The position numbers were made by a program, and so were the translations under genes. From positions 2,369,353 to 2,433,352 of the forward strand of contig NC_011831.1 of NCBI RefSeq assembly GCF_000021945.1: 64,000 nt of DNA. Reading direction: 5' to 3'. Every line of letters begins with the position of its first letter. The first letter of the stretch is position 1. Below, in pieces: positions 8,757-18,300 of this stretch. Source of the DNA: Chloroflexus aggregans DSM 9485 (GTDB lineage Bacteria > Chloroflexota > Chloroflexia > Chloroflexales > Chloroflexaceae). Under the pieces are notes generated by a model, which had not been told where the DNA came from, did not search any database, and was given only the letters and a program-made list of their open reading frames with translations.

Positions 8757-9533
8757 TTAGGCGGTTAAAATGATCGGTCCTTCATCGGTAATGGCGAGCG
8801 TATGCTCAAACTGGGCCGACCGCTTGCCATCAGCCGTCCGTACCGTCCAACCGTCACGGTCGACTTTGGTTGCCGCCGTACCGACATTAATCATCGGCTC
8901 AATAGTAAAGACCATCCCGGCCACGATTTTACGGGTCTGGCGAGGGTCGTCGTAGTGCAAAATGGTTGGCTCCTCGTGCAGATCACGACCCAAGCCGTGA
9001 CCGGTATATTCGCGCACCACAGCAAAACCGTTGGCTTCAGCATAGCGTTGAATAGCTGCGCCGATCGCCCGCAATGGATTACCGACACGCGCCTGCTCAA
9101 TTCCCAGCTCAAGGCAACGACGGGTGACATCGAGGAGGCGTTGTGTCTCTTCATCAACCTCACCCACGGCGAAGGTTTCGCAAGCGTCGCCGATCCAACC
9201 GTTGAGGCGCAAGCCGATATCGATTCCAACAATATCACCTTGCCGTAGCCGGTCGCGCTTGCTCGGAATACCGTGGCAGATCACATCGTTAATTGAAGCG
9301 CAGATGGTACCGGGGAACGGAGGCACGTAGTTACGGCGACCCGCCGGTACATACCCTTTATAAACTGGTTCGGCGCCGTGTGAACGGATAAACTCCTCAG
9401 CAATCGCGTCCAGTTCAGCCGTGGTTACGCCCGGACGGATATGTTCGCGCAGCACGTTGAACGTCTGCCGCACCAGTTGACCGGCGGTACGTAACAATTC
9501 AATCTGTGCAGGAGATTTCAGAATAATCGGCAT
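8757..9533 (-). CDS. map: Methionine aminopeptidase, type I
   Basis: A 258-residue type I MetAP. Metal ligands fall in recognised motifs: DIGLRLNGWIGDACETF (two Asp), GHGLGRDLHEEP (His), FTIEPMI (Glu) and AQFEHTLAITDEG (Glu). PGTICASINDVICHGIP is the conserved substrate-binding region. It removes the initiator methionine from nascent proteins. The length fits an enzyme without N-terminal extension. In many bacteria map sits with secY-adk; here it stands alone with a small hypothetical gene downstream. Confidence 0.96.
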   Translation of the reverse strand: MPIILKSPAQIELLRTAGQLVRQTFNVLREHIRPGVTTAELDAIAEEFIRSHGAEPVYKGYVPAGRRNYVPPFPGTICASINDVICHGIPSKRDRLRQGDIVGIDIGLRLNGWIGDACETFAVGEVDEETQRLLDVTRRCLELGIEQARVGNPLRAIGAAIQRYAEANGFAVVREYTGHGLGRDLHEEPTILHYDDPRQTRKIVAGMVFTIEPMINVGTAATKVDRDGWTVRTADGKRSAQFEHTLAITDEGPIILTA

Positions 9534-9682
9534 GATACCCTCACTTCAAACAGTTTTGTCGGTGATGAACGTTTTGGTGCCACTGAGACAAACAGTTCGA
9601 TCACGTCATGGTGTTAGCGAGACCGCACGACCGATAGCCTTACGGTGCGGGATGGATGACACACGATCCCCTCACCCATCCC

Positions 9683-10606
9683 CTACGCCTCATCCGCCGA
9701 TGCCTCTGGCGCCGGTGGGCGTGGCAGCAAGCCGGCCCGTTCCACGACCCGCGGGATGGCGCGTGTCCAGTCTACCGACATCAGATGCACACCGGCCACA
9801 CCTTCGATACTGAGCAGCTCGGTGACTAACTCGGCAGCCAGCGCAATGCCTTCGGCTTCACTATCGGTGGCGCGCTGCATCCGCTCAACAATCACATCAG
9901 GCATAAGGGTACCAGGTAAATGATCGCGTAGATAGATCGCCGATTGTGGCCGACGCAAAATCATCACACCGGCCAGAATGTAAGCCTGTTGGTGCAAACC
10001 GGCAGCACGCACATCTGCCATCCATTGCCGGAAACGGTTGACATCGAAGATCAACTGGGTCTGCACAAACTCAGCGCCAGCCTCGATCTTTTTTTCCAGC
10101 CGTGCTGCTCGTTCGACGTTTGGGTTTGCGACACTACCGATAAAAAAACGCGGTGCCTCTTTCAATGGCGTACCCGATTGGAACGTGCCCTGATCGCGGA
10201 GGGTGCGCAGCATCCGGATCAGTTGGAACGAGTTAAGATCGAGCACATTTTTTGCTTCGGGATGATCACCAATGCGCGGATGGTCGCCGGTCATTGCCAA
10301 AAGATTGCGCACACCGAGCGCCGATGCACTGAGCGCATCGGCTTGGAGGGCGATCCGATTACGGTGCTGGCACGTCATTTGCATAATCGGCTCAATGCCG
10401 AGTTGGTGCAAAATGACGCTACCGCCAAGCGATGACATGCGAGCGATCCCGCGCTGATTATCGGTCAGGTTCACCGCATCGACGTAGGTGCGAAGGTTTT
10501 GCGCCAGGGTTTCTAGATGAGCGCGTGCCGCCCCCTTTGGCGGTGCAATCTCACCGGTAACAACCGTTTGTCCGGCGGCGAGTCGGCGTTGCAGGGTCGA
10601 GTGCAT
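9683..10606 (-). CDS. metF: Methylenetetrahydrofolate reductase
   Basis: A 307-residue MTHFR. Motifs include GEIAPPKGA near the N terminus (catalytic Glu region), VNLTDNQRG, the LLAMTGDHP FAD-binding loop and AEFVQTQLIFD. It reduces methylene-THF to methyl-THF for homocysteine remethylation. It starts two bases after the stop of the PLP trans-sulfuration gene and so belongs to the same S-box controlled transcript. C-terminal residues RPPAPEASADEA are a short acidic tail. Confidence 0.93.
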   Translation of the reverse strand: MHSTLQRRLAAGQTVVTGEIAPPKGAARAHLETLAQNLRTYVDAVNLTDNQRGIARMSSLGGSVILHQLGIEPIMQMTCQHRNRIALQADALSASALGVRNLLAMTGDHPRIGDHPEAKNVLDLNSFQLIRMLRTLRDQGTFQSGTPLKEAPRFFIGSVANPNVERAARLEKKIEAGAEFVQTQLIFDVNRFRQWMADVRAAGLHQQAYILAGVMILRRPQSAIYLRDHLPGTLMPDVIVERMQRATDSEAEGIALAAELVTELLSIEGVAGVHLMSVDWTRAIPRVVERAGLLPRPPAPEASADEA

Positions 10607-10608
10607 AA

Positions 10609-11805
10609 CTATTCGTCGGCAAGAGCCTGTTGCAGATCGGCGATCAGATCATCAGCATCTTCAATCCCGCATGAGAGTCGGATCAAGTTATCGCGGATGC
10701 CAACCGCCAGGCGTTCTTCACTGCTTAGTTCATAGTAACTCATGAGCGCCGGTTGTTCAACCAGGCTTTCGACACCGCCGAAGCTAGGGGCAATATACGG
10801 TAGCCGGAGCTTGTCGACAACGGCCATCGCGCTGGTCAGATCGCCTGCAACCTCGAACGACACCACGCCGCCGAAGCCGCGCATCTGGGCACGGGCAATT
10901 GTGTGATCGGGGTGATCGGGCAGGCCAGGGTAATGTACCCGCGTTACCCGTGGGTGGTGGGCGAGAAACTCGGCGACGGCTTGCCCATTCTGATTGTGGC
11001 GCTCCATCCGCAAGGCAAAGGTCTTGAGGCCACGACCGAGCAGATAGGCCGCGTGCGGATCACAGATTCCACCAAGGATTCCCTGCGTTTCCCGGAGTGC
11101 TTTGATGATCGGCGGACGGCCAATAATGACTCCGGCCAAAAGATCATTGTGTCCGGCTAAATATTTGCTACAACTGTGTACCACCAGATCGATCCCGTAT
11201 TCAAGCGGACGCATGTTGTAGGGGGTGGCAAATGTAGCATCGATCACCGTTTTGATCCGGTGCTCGCGCGCTATCTTCGCCACTGTGGTCAGATCGATCA
11301 CGCGCAGGTACGGATTCGTCGGCGCTTCGGTAACGATCAAGCGCGTGCGCCCCGGTTCGATTGCCGCTGCTATGGCTGCCGGGTCAGCAGCGGCGACCAC
11401 ACTATGACGCACCCCGAGCCGGGCCAGCATGGTGCTGACAAATTGACGGGTACGGCGGTAGCCGTCGTCGGATAGGATCACGTGGCTACCGGTGGGAAGC
11501 ATCGCAAGCATTACTGTAGTCAGCGCATTCATCCCGGAGGCGCAGAGGAGTGCCTCGGCGGGGGCATGCGGTGACTCCAGCGCGGCGAGACGGGCTTCAA
11601 CGGCGCGCACGGTTGGATTTCCGTACCGACCATACTCTTCGCGCTCTAGTTCGCCCGCCTGAAAGGCGATGAGTTCAGCGCTGTCACGGAATGTGTACGT
11701 AGCGCTATGGACGACAGGGGGTGTAATCGCATCAAATGCGCGCCGGCGTGGTTCGCCTGCGTGGACGGCGGCCGTACCAAGGCCGGGAGATTGGTTCGTG
11801 GGCAT
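10609..11805 (-). CDS. PLP-dependent Cys/Met metabolism enzyme (MetB/MetC/sulfhydrylase type)
   Basis: A 398-residue trans-sulfuration enzyme. The N terminus GTAAVHAGEP, TYTFRDSAELI, the ASGMNALTTVML pocket, TEAPTNPYLRV and the PLP lysine motif HSCSKYLAGHNDLLAG are all present, as is the C-terminal SFGGVESLVEQPA. Members act as cystathionine gamma-synthase, beta/gamma-lyase or O-acyl-homoserine sulfhydrylase; sequence alone does not separate them. A SAM riboswitch lies directly upstream and metF directly downstream, so a biosynthetic role in methionine supply is likely. Confidence 0.9.
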   Translation of the reverse strand: MPTNQSPGLGTAAVHAGEPRRRAFDAITPPVVHSATYTFRDSAELIAFQAGELEREEYGRYGNPTVRAVEARLAALESPHAPAEALLCASGMNALTTVMLAMLPTGSHVILSDDGYRRTRQFVSTMLARLGVRHSVVAAADPAAIAAAIEPGRTRLIVTEAPTNPYLRVIDLTTVAKIAREHRIKTVIDATFATPYNMRPLEYGIDLVVHSCSKYLAGHNDLLAGVIIGRPPIIKALRETQGILGGICDPHAAYLLGRGLKTFALRMERHNQNGQAVAEFLAHHPRVTRVHYPGLPDHPDHTIARAQMRGFGGVVSFEVAGDLTSAMAVVDKLRLPYIAPSFGGVESLVEQPALMSYYELSSEERLAVGIRDNLIRLSCGIEDADDLIADLQQALADE

Positions 11806-11833
11806 AAAAAACCTCTCATCAAGGCGATGAGAG
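11806..11833 (-). terminator. Riboswitch expression platform: terminator overlapping the ribosome-binding site
   Basis: On the minus strand CTCTCATC (11833-11826), loop GCCTT and GATGAGAG (11820-11813) form a perfect 8-bp stem followed by GTTTTTT and then the ATG at 11805. The 3' arm also contains AGAGG six bases from the start codon, so the same hairpin would hide the ribosome-binding site. The 5' arm can instead pair with GATGAGAG of the riboswitch P1 3' strand (11885-11878), giving an antiterminator. Confidence 0.85.
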
Positions 11834-11879
11834 TGCTATTGACGTACTCTTGCTATCGGCAAGATGACGCCGCTCTCCT

Positions 11880-11983
11880 CTCATCTGCCAGCCTTATGCT
11901 GCCGGAGTTGCCACCCGTCAGGGATGTATGCCGTCGGGTTGGCGCGGTTTCATCGGGCCGGTCCCTCCACCGCTCTGGATGAG
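11880..11983 (-). promoter_or_regulatory. SAM-I (S-box) riboswitch aptamer
   Basis: Read on the minus strand, CTCATCCAGAGCGGTGGAG, then GGACCGGCCCGATGAAACC and later GGTGGCAACTCC reproduce the conserved S-box core. The ends CTCATC (11983-11978) and GATGAG (11885-11880) form P1. S-boxes bind S-adenosylmethionine; stabilised P1 releases the downstream terminator and switches the genes off. Position ahead of the trans-sulfuration enzyme and metF fits. Confidence 0.93.
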
Positions 11984-12159
11984 TGCAGCGTTCTGCAATT
12001 ACCGGTGAGTATAACAAGGGATAAGGAGATTGTCAATGCAAGAAGAAGCCTTTGTGGTATGACGACCCATGGCGATGTATATCTTACTGAAGCCGCCAGC
12101 GCCACAGATCGATTCCAAAGTTACGGTGGTAAGGGTATAGATTGACTATGCCCTCACCA

Positions 12160-12708
12160 TCACACTCGTAAGAAGGCCGACATGATCACCACATCATGCA
12201 ACTCACCGTTGCGGTCGATCGCGTGACGGGCCAATTGGCCTTCGACTGCAAAACCGAGACGCGAGAAGATGGCTTGACCGGCTTTCAACGCGGCGAGCAT
12301 CGCTACTGTCACCTTCTGCGCACCGAGATCGCGAGCTGTATCAACAATAGCCTGGGCCATATAGGTGCCAAGCCCGCTCCGTCGCCAACCCGGCTTCACG
12401 ATTAACCGCAGCTCGGCCACGTGGTTCGACCAACCCGGTACACGCCGCGCCGACGTGTAGGCGACAATCGAGCCGTCATCAGCGACTGCGACAATCTGTC
12501 GCCAATTCTCAGCATATGAGGCGTTGACGAGCCGGGCAATAATTTCCGGGTTAGTAAAGTCTTCTTCAAGATACAACAGATCATCTTTTGGTAAACTCAG
12601 ACCAAAATCGGCCAACGCTGTTCGATCATTTTCTACCAGTGGCCGAATGGTTACTTGTCGGCCATCTTTCAATGCTACATTGCTAATCGCATCGCTGCGT
12701 AGGGCCAT
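12160..12708 (-). CDS. GNAT-family N-acetyltransferase
   Basis: The ATG at 12708 has AGGAGG seven bases upstream, so the 22 extra residues of the longer frame are rejected. The 182-residue product carries the GNAT core: VAELRLIVKPGWRRSGLGTY (motif A, acetyl-CoA binding RxxGLG), then ALKAGQAIFSRLGFAVEG (motif B). The substrate is unknown; the wording of the fold resembles ribosomal-protein or small-molecule acetyltransferases. It stands alone, separated by about 450 bp from the S-box operon leader. Confidence 0.85.
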   Translation of the reverse strand: MALRSDAISNVALKDGRQVTIRPLVENDRTALADFGLSLPKDDLLYLEEDFTNPEIIARLVNASYAENWRQIVAVADDGSIVAYTSARRVPGWSNHVAELRLIVKPGWRRSGLGTYMAQAIVDTARDLGAQKVTVAMLAALKAGQAIFSRLGFAVEGQLARHAIDRNGELHDVVIMSAFLRV

Positions 12709-12846
12709 GCCCAGCCTCCTGCGGTGTGCTGATGAGGGATCCGACGTTCCGTTTAAGTATGTGAAATATACCACATGAAGTTACACCTCGGTTACGTTTC
12801 CGAAGCCCAACTTGATTGAACATGAAGGTGTTTCTTTACGATAAGA

Positions 12847-12930
12847 TTGTGATTGAAGCTGGTATAATGATAACCGTTCCGTGAAAGAGGCAGCAACCGG
12901 CGGAGTCGCCGACGACCTGTCGTAAGGAGG
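12847..12930 (+). promoter_or_regulatory. Promoter -10 and strong ribosome-binding site of the thiolase gene
   Basis: TATAAT at 12863-12868 lies 65 bp before the thiolase start in an AT-rich stretch; no convincing -35 element stands at 17 bp. AAGGAGG (about 12924-12930) precedes the ATG at 12933. The region is also 5' to the divergent GNAT gene. Confidence 0.5.
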
Positions 12931-12932
12931 TT

Positions 12933-14123
12933 GTGATGAGCGAAAAGCGTGAAGTCGTCGTACTGAGCGGCGTGCGCACGGCTATTGGCACGTTTGGTGG
13001 CAGTCTCAAAGATACCCCCCCAACCGAACTTGCTGCACTGGTAACGCGCGAGGCAGTAGCTCGCGCCGGTGTTCAACCGGACGAAATCGGCCACGTGGTT
13101 TTTGGTCACGTGATCAATACCGAACCACACGATATGTACATGGCTCGCTATGCAGCAGTGCGTGGCGGTTTACCCGTTGAGACGCCGGCACTCACCCTCA
13201 ACCGATTATGCGGGAGTGGTTTGCAGGCGATTGTCTCAGCCGCTCAGTATATTCTGCAGGGTGATATTGATGCAGCAGTGGCCGGTGGTGCCGAATGTAT
13301 GAGCCGTGGTCCTTACAGCGTGCCGGCGATGCGTTTTGGTGCTCGTATGAACGACACCAAAGTCGTGGATATGATGGTCGGTGCGCTGACCGATCCGTTC
13401 GACGATTGCCATATGGGAGTGACGGCTGAGAATGTCGCGGCAAAGTGGGGCATTAGCCGCGAAGATCAAGACCAACTCGCCTACGAAAGCCATATGCGTG
13501 CGGCGCGTGCTATTGACGAAGGACGCTTCGCTGGCCAAATCGTGCCGGTTGAGATCAAGACCAAAGGTGGAACTGCCCAGTTTATGGTCGATGAGGGCGT
13601 GCGTCGTGATACCACCATTGAGAAGCTGGCCAAGCTACGCCCTGTCTTCCTCAAGGATGGGACGGTTACCGCCGGGAATGCCTCGAGTATCAACGATGCT
13701 GCGGCTGCCGTTGTCTTGATGGATCGGGCGACGGCTGAGCGTCGTGGCTACAAACCATTGGCACGCCTGGTCGGTTATAGCAACGCTGCTGTTGAGCCGA
13801 AGTATATGGGGATTGGACCGGTGCCGGCAGTGCGCCGTCTGCTCGAGCGCACCGGTCTACGGATTACCGATATCGATCTCTTTGAAGTGAATGAAGCGTT
13901 TGCCGCCCAAGCGTTGGCTGTGATCCGCGATCTGGGTCTGCCCATGGATCGCACCAATCCGAATGGCAGCGGTATTTCGCTTGGTCACCCGATCGGCGCT
14001 ACCGGTTGCATCCTGACCGTCAAGGCAATTCACGAGCTACACCGCACCGGTGGCCGTTATGCGCTGGTGACGATGTGTATCGGTGGCGGACAAGGTATCG
14101 CTGCGATTTTTGAGCGGATGTAG
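12933..14123 (+). CDS. Acetyl-CoA acetyltransferase (thiolase)
   Basis: A 396-residue thiolase. The nucleophilic cysteine lies in NRLCGSGLQAI (about residue 93), the C-terminal active-site motifs are NPNGSGISLGHPIGATG (His) and CIGGGQG (second Cys), and ECMSRGPY is present. It starts with VVLSGVRTAIGTFGGSL, typical of biosynthetic AtoB/PhaA enzymes that condense two acetyl-CoA. The next gene is an acetoacetyl-CoA reductase-like SDR and a phasin-like gene follows, so a role in 3-hydroxybutyryl-CoA / polyhydroxyalkanoate formation is inferred. No polyester synthase (phaC) is in the window. Confidence 0.93.
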   Translation: MMSEKREVVVLSGVRTAIGTFGGSLKDTPPTELAALVTREAVARAGVQPDEIGHVVFGHVINTEPHDMYMARYAAVRGGLPVETPALTLNRLCGSGLQAIVSAAQYILQGDIDAAVAGGAECMSRGPYSVPAMRFGARMNDTKVVDMMVGALTDPFDDCHMGVTAENVAAKWGISREDQDQLAYESHMRAARAIDEGRFAGQIVPVEIKTKGGTAQFMVDEGVRRDTTIEKLAKLRPVFLKDGTVTAGNASSINDAAAAVVLMDRATAERRGYKPLARLVGYSNAAVEPKYMGIGPVPAVRRLLERTGLRITDIDLFEVNEAFAAQALAVIRDLGLPMDRTNPNGSGISLGHPIGATGCILTVKAIHELHRTGGRYALVTMCIGGGQGIAAIFERM

Positions 14124-14219
14124 GTGTGCTACAATTGTTGGGTATCGAGCGGGTAATCCCGGGCATGAGGTTGCCTGCTCAAAGAACACAAATGAAATTT
14201 GGTGGTGGTGGAGGCAGGA

Positions 14220-14963
14220 ATGGGTAAGTTAACCGACCGGGTGGCGATCGTCACCGGTGCTTCGCGTGGGATCGGGCGGGCTATTGCATTGGCGTTGGCA
14301 GCCGAAGGCGCAAAAGTGGCCGTCAATTACAATAGTAGTGCAGCCGCAGCGCAAGAGGTGGTGGATACTATTATTGCTCAGGGCGGTGAGGCGATGCCGA
14401 TCCGTGCGAATGTTAGTCAAGCTGATGAAGCACGGTCAATGGTGCAGCAGGTGATTGAACGATGGAGAAGGGTCGACATTCTGGTGAATAATGCCGGTAT
14501 CACCCGTGATCGCACACTCCGTAAGCTTACCGATGAGGATTGGAGTACGGTCATCCAGAACAACCTCAACAGCGTCTATTACTGTACAACCGCCGTGATG
14601 CCGTACATGATCGAACAGAAGTACGGGCGAATTATCAACATTAGCTCGTTTGTGGGGCAAGCCGGCAACTTTGGCCAAGCCAACTACGCTGCTTCAAAAG
14701 GTGGAATTATCGCTTTTACCAAAACGGCAGCGCTTGAGTTGGCCAAATATAATGTCACCGTCAACGCGCTTGCGCCCGGTTTTACCATCACCGATATGCT
14801 GGCCAAAGTGCCTGAGCAGATACAAGAACAGATCAGGGCCCGTATCCCAATGGGTCGCTTCGGTTTACCCGAAGAGATCGCAAAGGCTGTCGTCTTTCTT
14901 GCTGCTGACGGCGATTACATCACCGGCCAACAGATCAACGTGAACGGTGGCGTGTATATGTAA
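14220..14963 (+). CDS. Acetoacetyl-CoA / 3-oxoacyl reductase (SDR, PhaB/FabG type)
   Basis: A 247-residue classical short-chain dehydrogenase from the ATG at 14220, which has GGAGGC upstream. TGASRGIG binds NADP(H), NNAG and the catalytic Ser (INISS), YAASK (Tyr/Lys) are intact, and GxxxTDM follows. Lengths and motifs suit both FabG and PhaB; the thiolase 96 bp upstream and a phasin-like gene downstream favour acetoacetyl-CoA reduction. It carries NITRDRTLRKLTDEDW-like spacing typical of PhaB (GITRDRTLRKL). Confidence 0.9.
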   Translation: MGKLTDRVAIVTGASRGIGRAIALALAAEGAKVAVNYNSSAAAAQEVVDTIIAQGGEAMPIRANVSQADEARSMVQQVIERWRRVDILVNNAGITRDRTLRKLTDEDWSTVIQNNLNSVYYCTTAVMPYMIEQKYGRIINISSFVGQAGNFGQANYAASKGGIIAFTKTAALELAKYNVTVNALAPGFTITDMLAKVPEQIQEQIRARIPMGRFGLPEEIAKAVVFLAADGDYITGQQINVNGGVYM

Positions 14964-14975
14964 CTGTTCTCTCGG

Positions 14976-15281
14976 CTACGGTTTGCGCATCCGTTCGATA
15001 ATCGATTGGATATCGCCGACGTATCCTTGCCATGCCTGCAACATCTCTTGACTCAGGCGTTGCTGTGTGCGGATTGCGTCGGCCACGGCTTGTTCAGTCG
15101 AATGGCGTAAACTACGGCTGTAGTCCCAATTTTTCAGCACCAAGTCGAACGCCATATCGGTGCTGGCAGCGAATAACTCGTTCCAAACCCGCAACGATTG
15201 AAACATCGGATCGGTCAGATCGGGTATAGCTGGCCGTTGAGTATTCGTGGATTGGCGGTCGTGTTCTTCGTTGTTCGGCAT
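14976..15281 (-). CDS. Small helical phasin-like protein
   Basis: From the ATG at 15281 the product is about 101 residues, almost entirely amphipathic helix after a polar N terminus: LRVWNELFAASTDMAFDLVL, then STEQAVADAIRTQQRLSQEM and AWQGYVGDIQSIIERM. This look, with the convergent PhaA/PhaB-like pair 12 bp away, suggests a granule-associated phasin or PhaE-like helper. No defined motif proves it. A perfect 9-bp inverted repeat lies just upstream, shared with the divergent regulator gene. Confidence 0.55.
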   Translation of the reverse strand: MPNNEEHDRQSTNTQRPAIPDLTDPMFQSLRVWNELFAASTDMAFDLVLKNWDYSRSLRHSTEQAVADAIRTQQRLSQEMLQAWQGYVGDIQSIIERMRKP

Positions 15282-15317
15282 TGTATCTAGCCCTATGTAC
15301 AATAAAATCACGTTGAC

Positions 15318-15346
15318 ACTACGTTGAGTAATTGTTGCAACGTAGT
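15318..15346. promoter_or_regulatory. Perfect inverted repeat in a divergent promoter region
   Basis: ACTACGTTG (15318-15326) and CAACGTAGT (15338-15346) form a perfect 9-bp inverted repeat with an 11-bp spacer, and further ACGTTG/CGTTG half-sites flank it. It lies between the phasin-like gene and the BTAD regulator and could be an operator for either. Confidence 0.5.
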
Positions 15347-15379
15347 ACGTTGCTCGCGAAACTGATCCCTACTATCCTC

Positions 15380-18300
15380 ATGGTATCACAAGCGGTTACA
15401 GGTGAGTATAACGAACATCTGTTGCGGCCTCGTCTATTGCCACCCCCACCACCGTTGCACCGCATCCGTCGGGTGCGGGTTGAGCAGCGGCTGGCGGTGG
15501 CTGTCGATGTCCCATTGACTATTGTAGTAGCACCTCCCGGTAGTGGCAAGACGGTTGCCTTAGCCGCTCTCGCGACCCATGGTGGCTGGCCGGCTGCATG
15601 GTGTCGTGCCGATACCAACGATGATCCATCGCGCCTGCTCGCCCACCTTGCTGCGGCTCTGAGTCGGGTAACATCCCTCGACCCCAATCGTCTCCCACGA
15701 ACGATTGATGGTTTGATTAACGCGCTAACCGGCGAGCTTGATGATGAAACGTTGTTGATTATCGATGATGCGCATCTGATCGATGAGCAGCCAGAACTAC
15801 GTGCCCTTATTGAACGGTTTATCGTGGCTCAGCCTCCAAGATTGCATCTGGTTCTCGCCGGACGGCGCGAACCCAATTCGCCACTTATCGCGACGGCTCG
15901 TTTGCGTGGTGAAGCGTTGCTGATCGAAGCCGCCGATTTGCTTTTTACATCCGATGAAGCAGCTCAGCTTTGGCAGCAGGCCGGCAAAACGCTGCCGGTT
16001 GATTTCGATGAGTTAATGACATTCAGCGCCGGATGGCCACTCGCCCTACGGATTGCACTCGATGCGACCGATTGGCGGAGTGCGCTTGGGCTGCGTGAAC
16101 AGAAGGGTAAGCCGGCCCTTGACGATTATCTGGAACGGGAAGTGTTCGCGCTGCTGCCCGAGCCGTTACAACGTTGCCTGCAACGCAGCGCAGGTCTGCG
16201 CTGGATCACCCCCGATCTGTGTGCGGCCCTCGATCCAACCTTCAACGCATCTGAACTCATTGCCGAATTACGTCGTCGCCGCCTCTTTGTCGAACCGTTT
16301 GGTGAGCATGGTGTCCGGTTTCAGCCGCTGATCGCGGCGTGGCTGTCCCGTCGAGCGGCTGCCGATCCCGAATGGGTGCATCTGCACCGCCAGGCTGCGG
16401 CATACTTTCAGCAGCACGGTGATCACGAAAGTGCGTTGTACCATCAGATTGCTGCCGGTGATCCTGCCGCAGTGACCACCTTCCTCCCACTGGCCCGCAC
16501 GCTGCTGGCCGAGCGTCGGGCCGAAGCTGTGCTCGATTGGATGCGACGGTTAGCGTTGACCGGCGATGAAACCCCGGAATTGATCGAGCTTCAAGCCGCT
16601 GCACTTCACCAGCTCAATCGGCTTGAAGCTGCCTTGGCTACCTACCGCCGGGCCGAGCGGGCTTTTGCCGCGAGCGGTGATCGACTTGGTCAGTCGCGTT
16701 GTCTACGTGGGCAGGCTGCAATCTACCTTGATACCGTTCAACCGGCTCCGGCCACCGATTTGTTACGCCGGGCTTTGAAGTTGTTGCCACGTCAGTGTGG
16801 TGCGGAACGGATCGAGTTGTTGCTGATGCAGGCCGAGAATTGGGCTAATCGCGGGCGAGCCGATATCGGGTTGCGACTTGAGCAGACGGCGCGTCAGTTG
16901 GCGAAAGCCCACGGGCTGTCCGCGCAGTACGATCCGCAGGCTGAAGTGCTCCGGCCACGCTTGCTGTTGCGGGCCGGACGTCTGCGGGAAGCACGGCAGT
17001 TGCTCGAAGAACGGCTTTGGTCCGAACAGTCATGTACGCGAGCAACAGGCCATCGTGAACCGCTTTTACTGCTGGCGCTGATCAACGCAATGCTTGGCGT
17101 GGGGCCACAAGCGCTAGCGTTTGCCCATCGAATGTTGATCGAAGCGCAACAGAGCGGCAATTTGGTTACGGAAGCCCTGGCCGAGTTGCGGCTTGGTCAT
17201 GCCTATCAGCTTATCGCTCGTGGTGATGATCAAGCGGCGCTCCAACACTATAGCCGTGGTTTGCGTCTGTTGCAGCAGGTGACAGTGCCGCGAACTCGTG
17301 CCGAGGGGTATCTGGGCCTGACGCTCCTTCATGGTCATGCCGGCGATTTGGCCCGTGCCGAGGCCGATGCTCGCGAGGGTCTGTTGCTGGCCGCTTCTGC
17401 CGGCGATGAGTGGGTCGCTGCCCTGATGTTGCTCGCCCTCGGCAGTGTTACCCTTGTAGCCGATGATCCGCGCGGTTACGAGTGGCTCGATCAGGCCGAA
17501 CAGCGATTTCAAGCCGGTCGTGATACCTTTGGCTTGTTTCTGGTGCATCTCTGGCGAGCATTGGCAGCCTTGCGCGTCGGTCGGACTGCTGCGGTCGATC
17601 CGTTGGTCGATCAGGTCATGCACGAAGCGGTGGAGTATGGCTACGAGCATGTCTTGATCGGACCGAGTCTGTTTGGGCCGCGCGATATTGCGGCGTTGGT
17701 GCCTTTGCTTCTACGCGCCCGCACGATGCCGGCCCACCGCGATACTGCTATTCGGCTGCTGCGGCAGGGTTTTCCCTCGATCGCCACCGATGACACCGTT
17801 GATGATTACCATCCCGGCTTTACACTACGGGTGCAAATGTTGGGAGCATTCCGGGTTTGGCGAGGTAATCAAGAGATTCAAGCTCGTGAGTGGCAGCGTG
17901 AAAAGGCGCGTCAGCTTTTCCAGTTGCTGCTGACGATGCGTGGTAATTGGGTACAACGCGAGCAGATCTGCGCATGGCTGTGGCCTGATGCCGATCTCGA
18001 AGCTGCCGAACGCCAGTTTAAGGTAACTTTGAACACGCTTAACGCAGCGCTTGAGCCACACCGTCCGCCGCGCGTACCCCCGTTCTTTATCCGTCGGCAG
18101 GGGTTGGCGTATAGCTTTGCCCCTTCCTTCGGCGTATGGATCGATGTTGACGAATTTGAACTGCGTGCCAGTAGTGCATTGACGGCAACCGACCCCGATT
18201 TTGCGCGCCGCAGCGCCCAAGCTGCGCTCCAACTCTACCGCGGTGATTATCTCGCCGAATCGCTGTATGATCCGTGGACAACCGAAGAGCGTGAGCGTTT

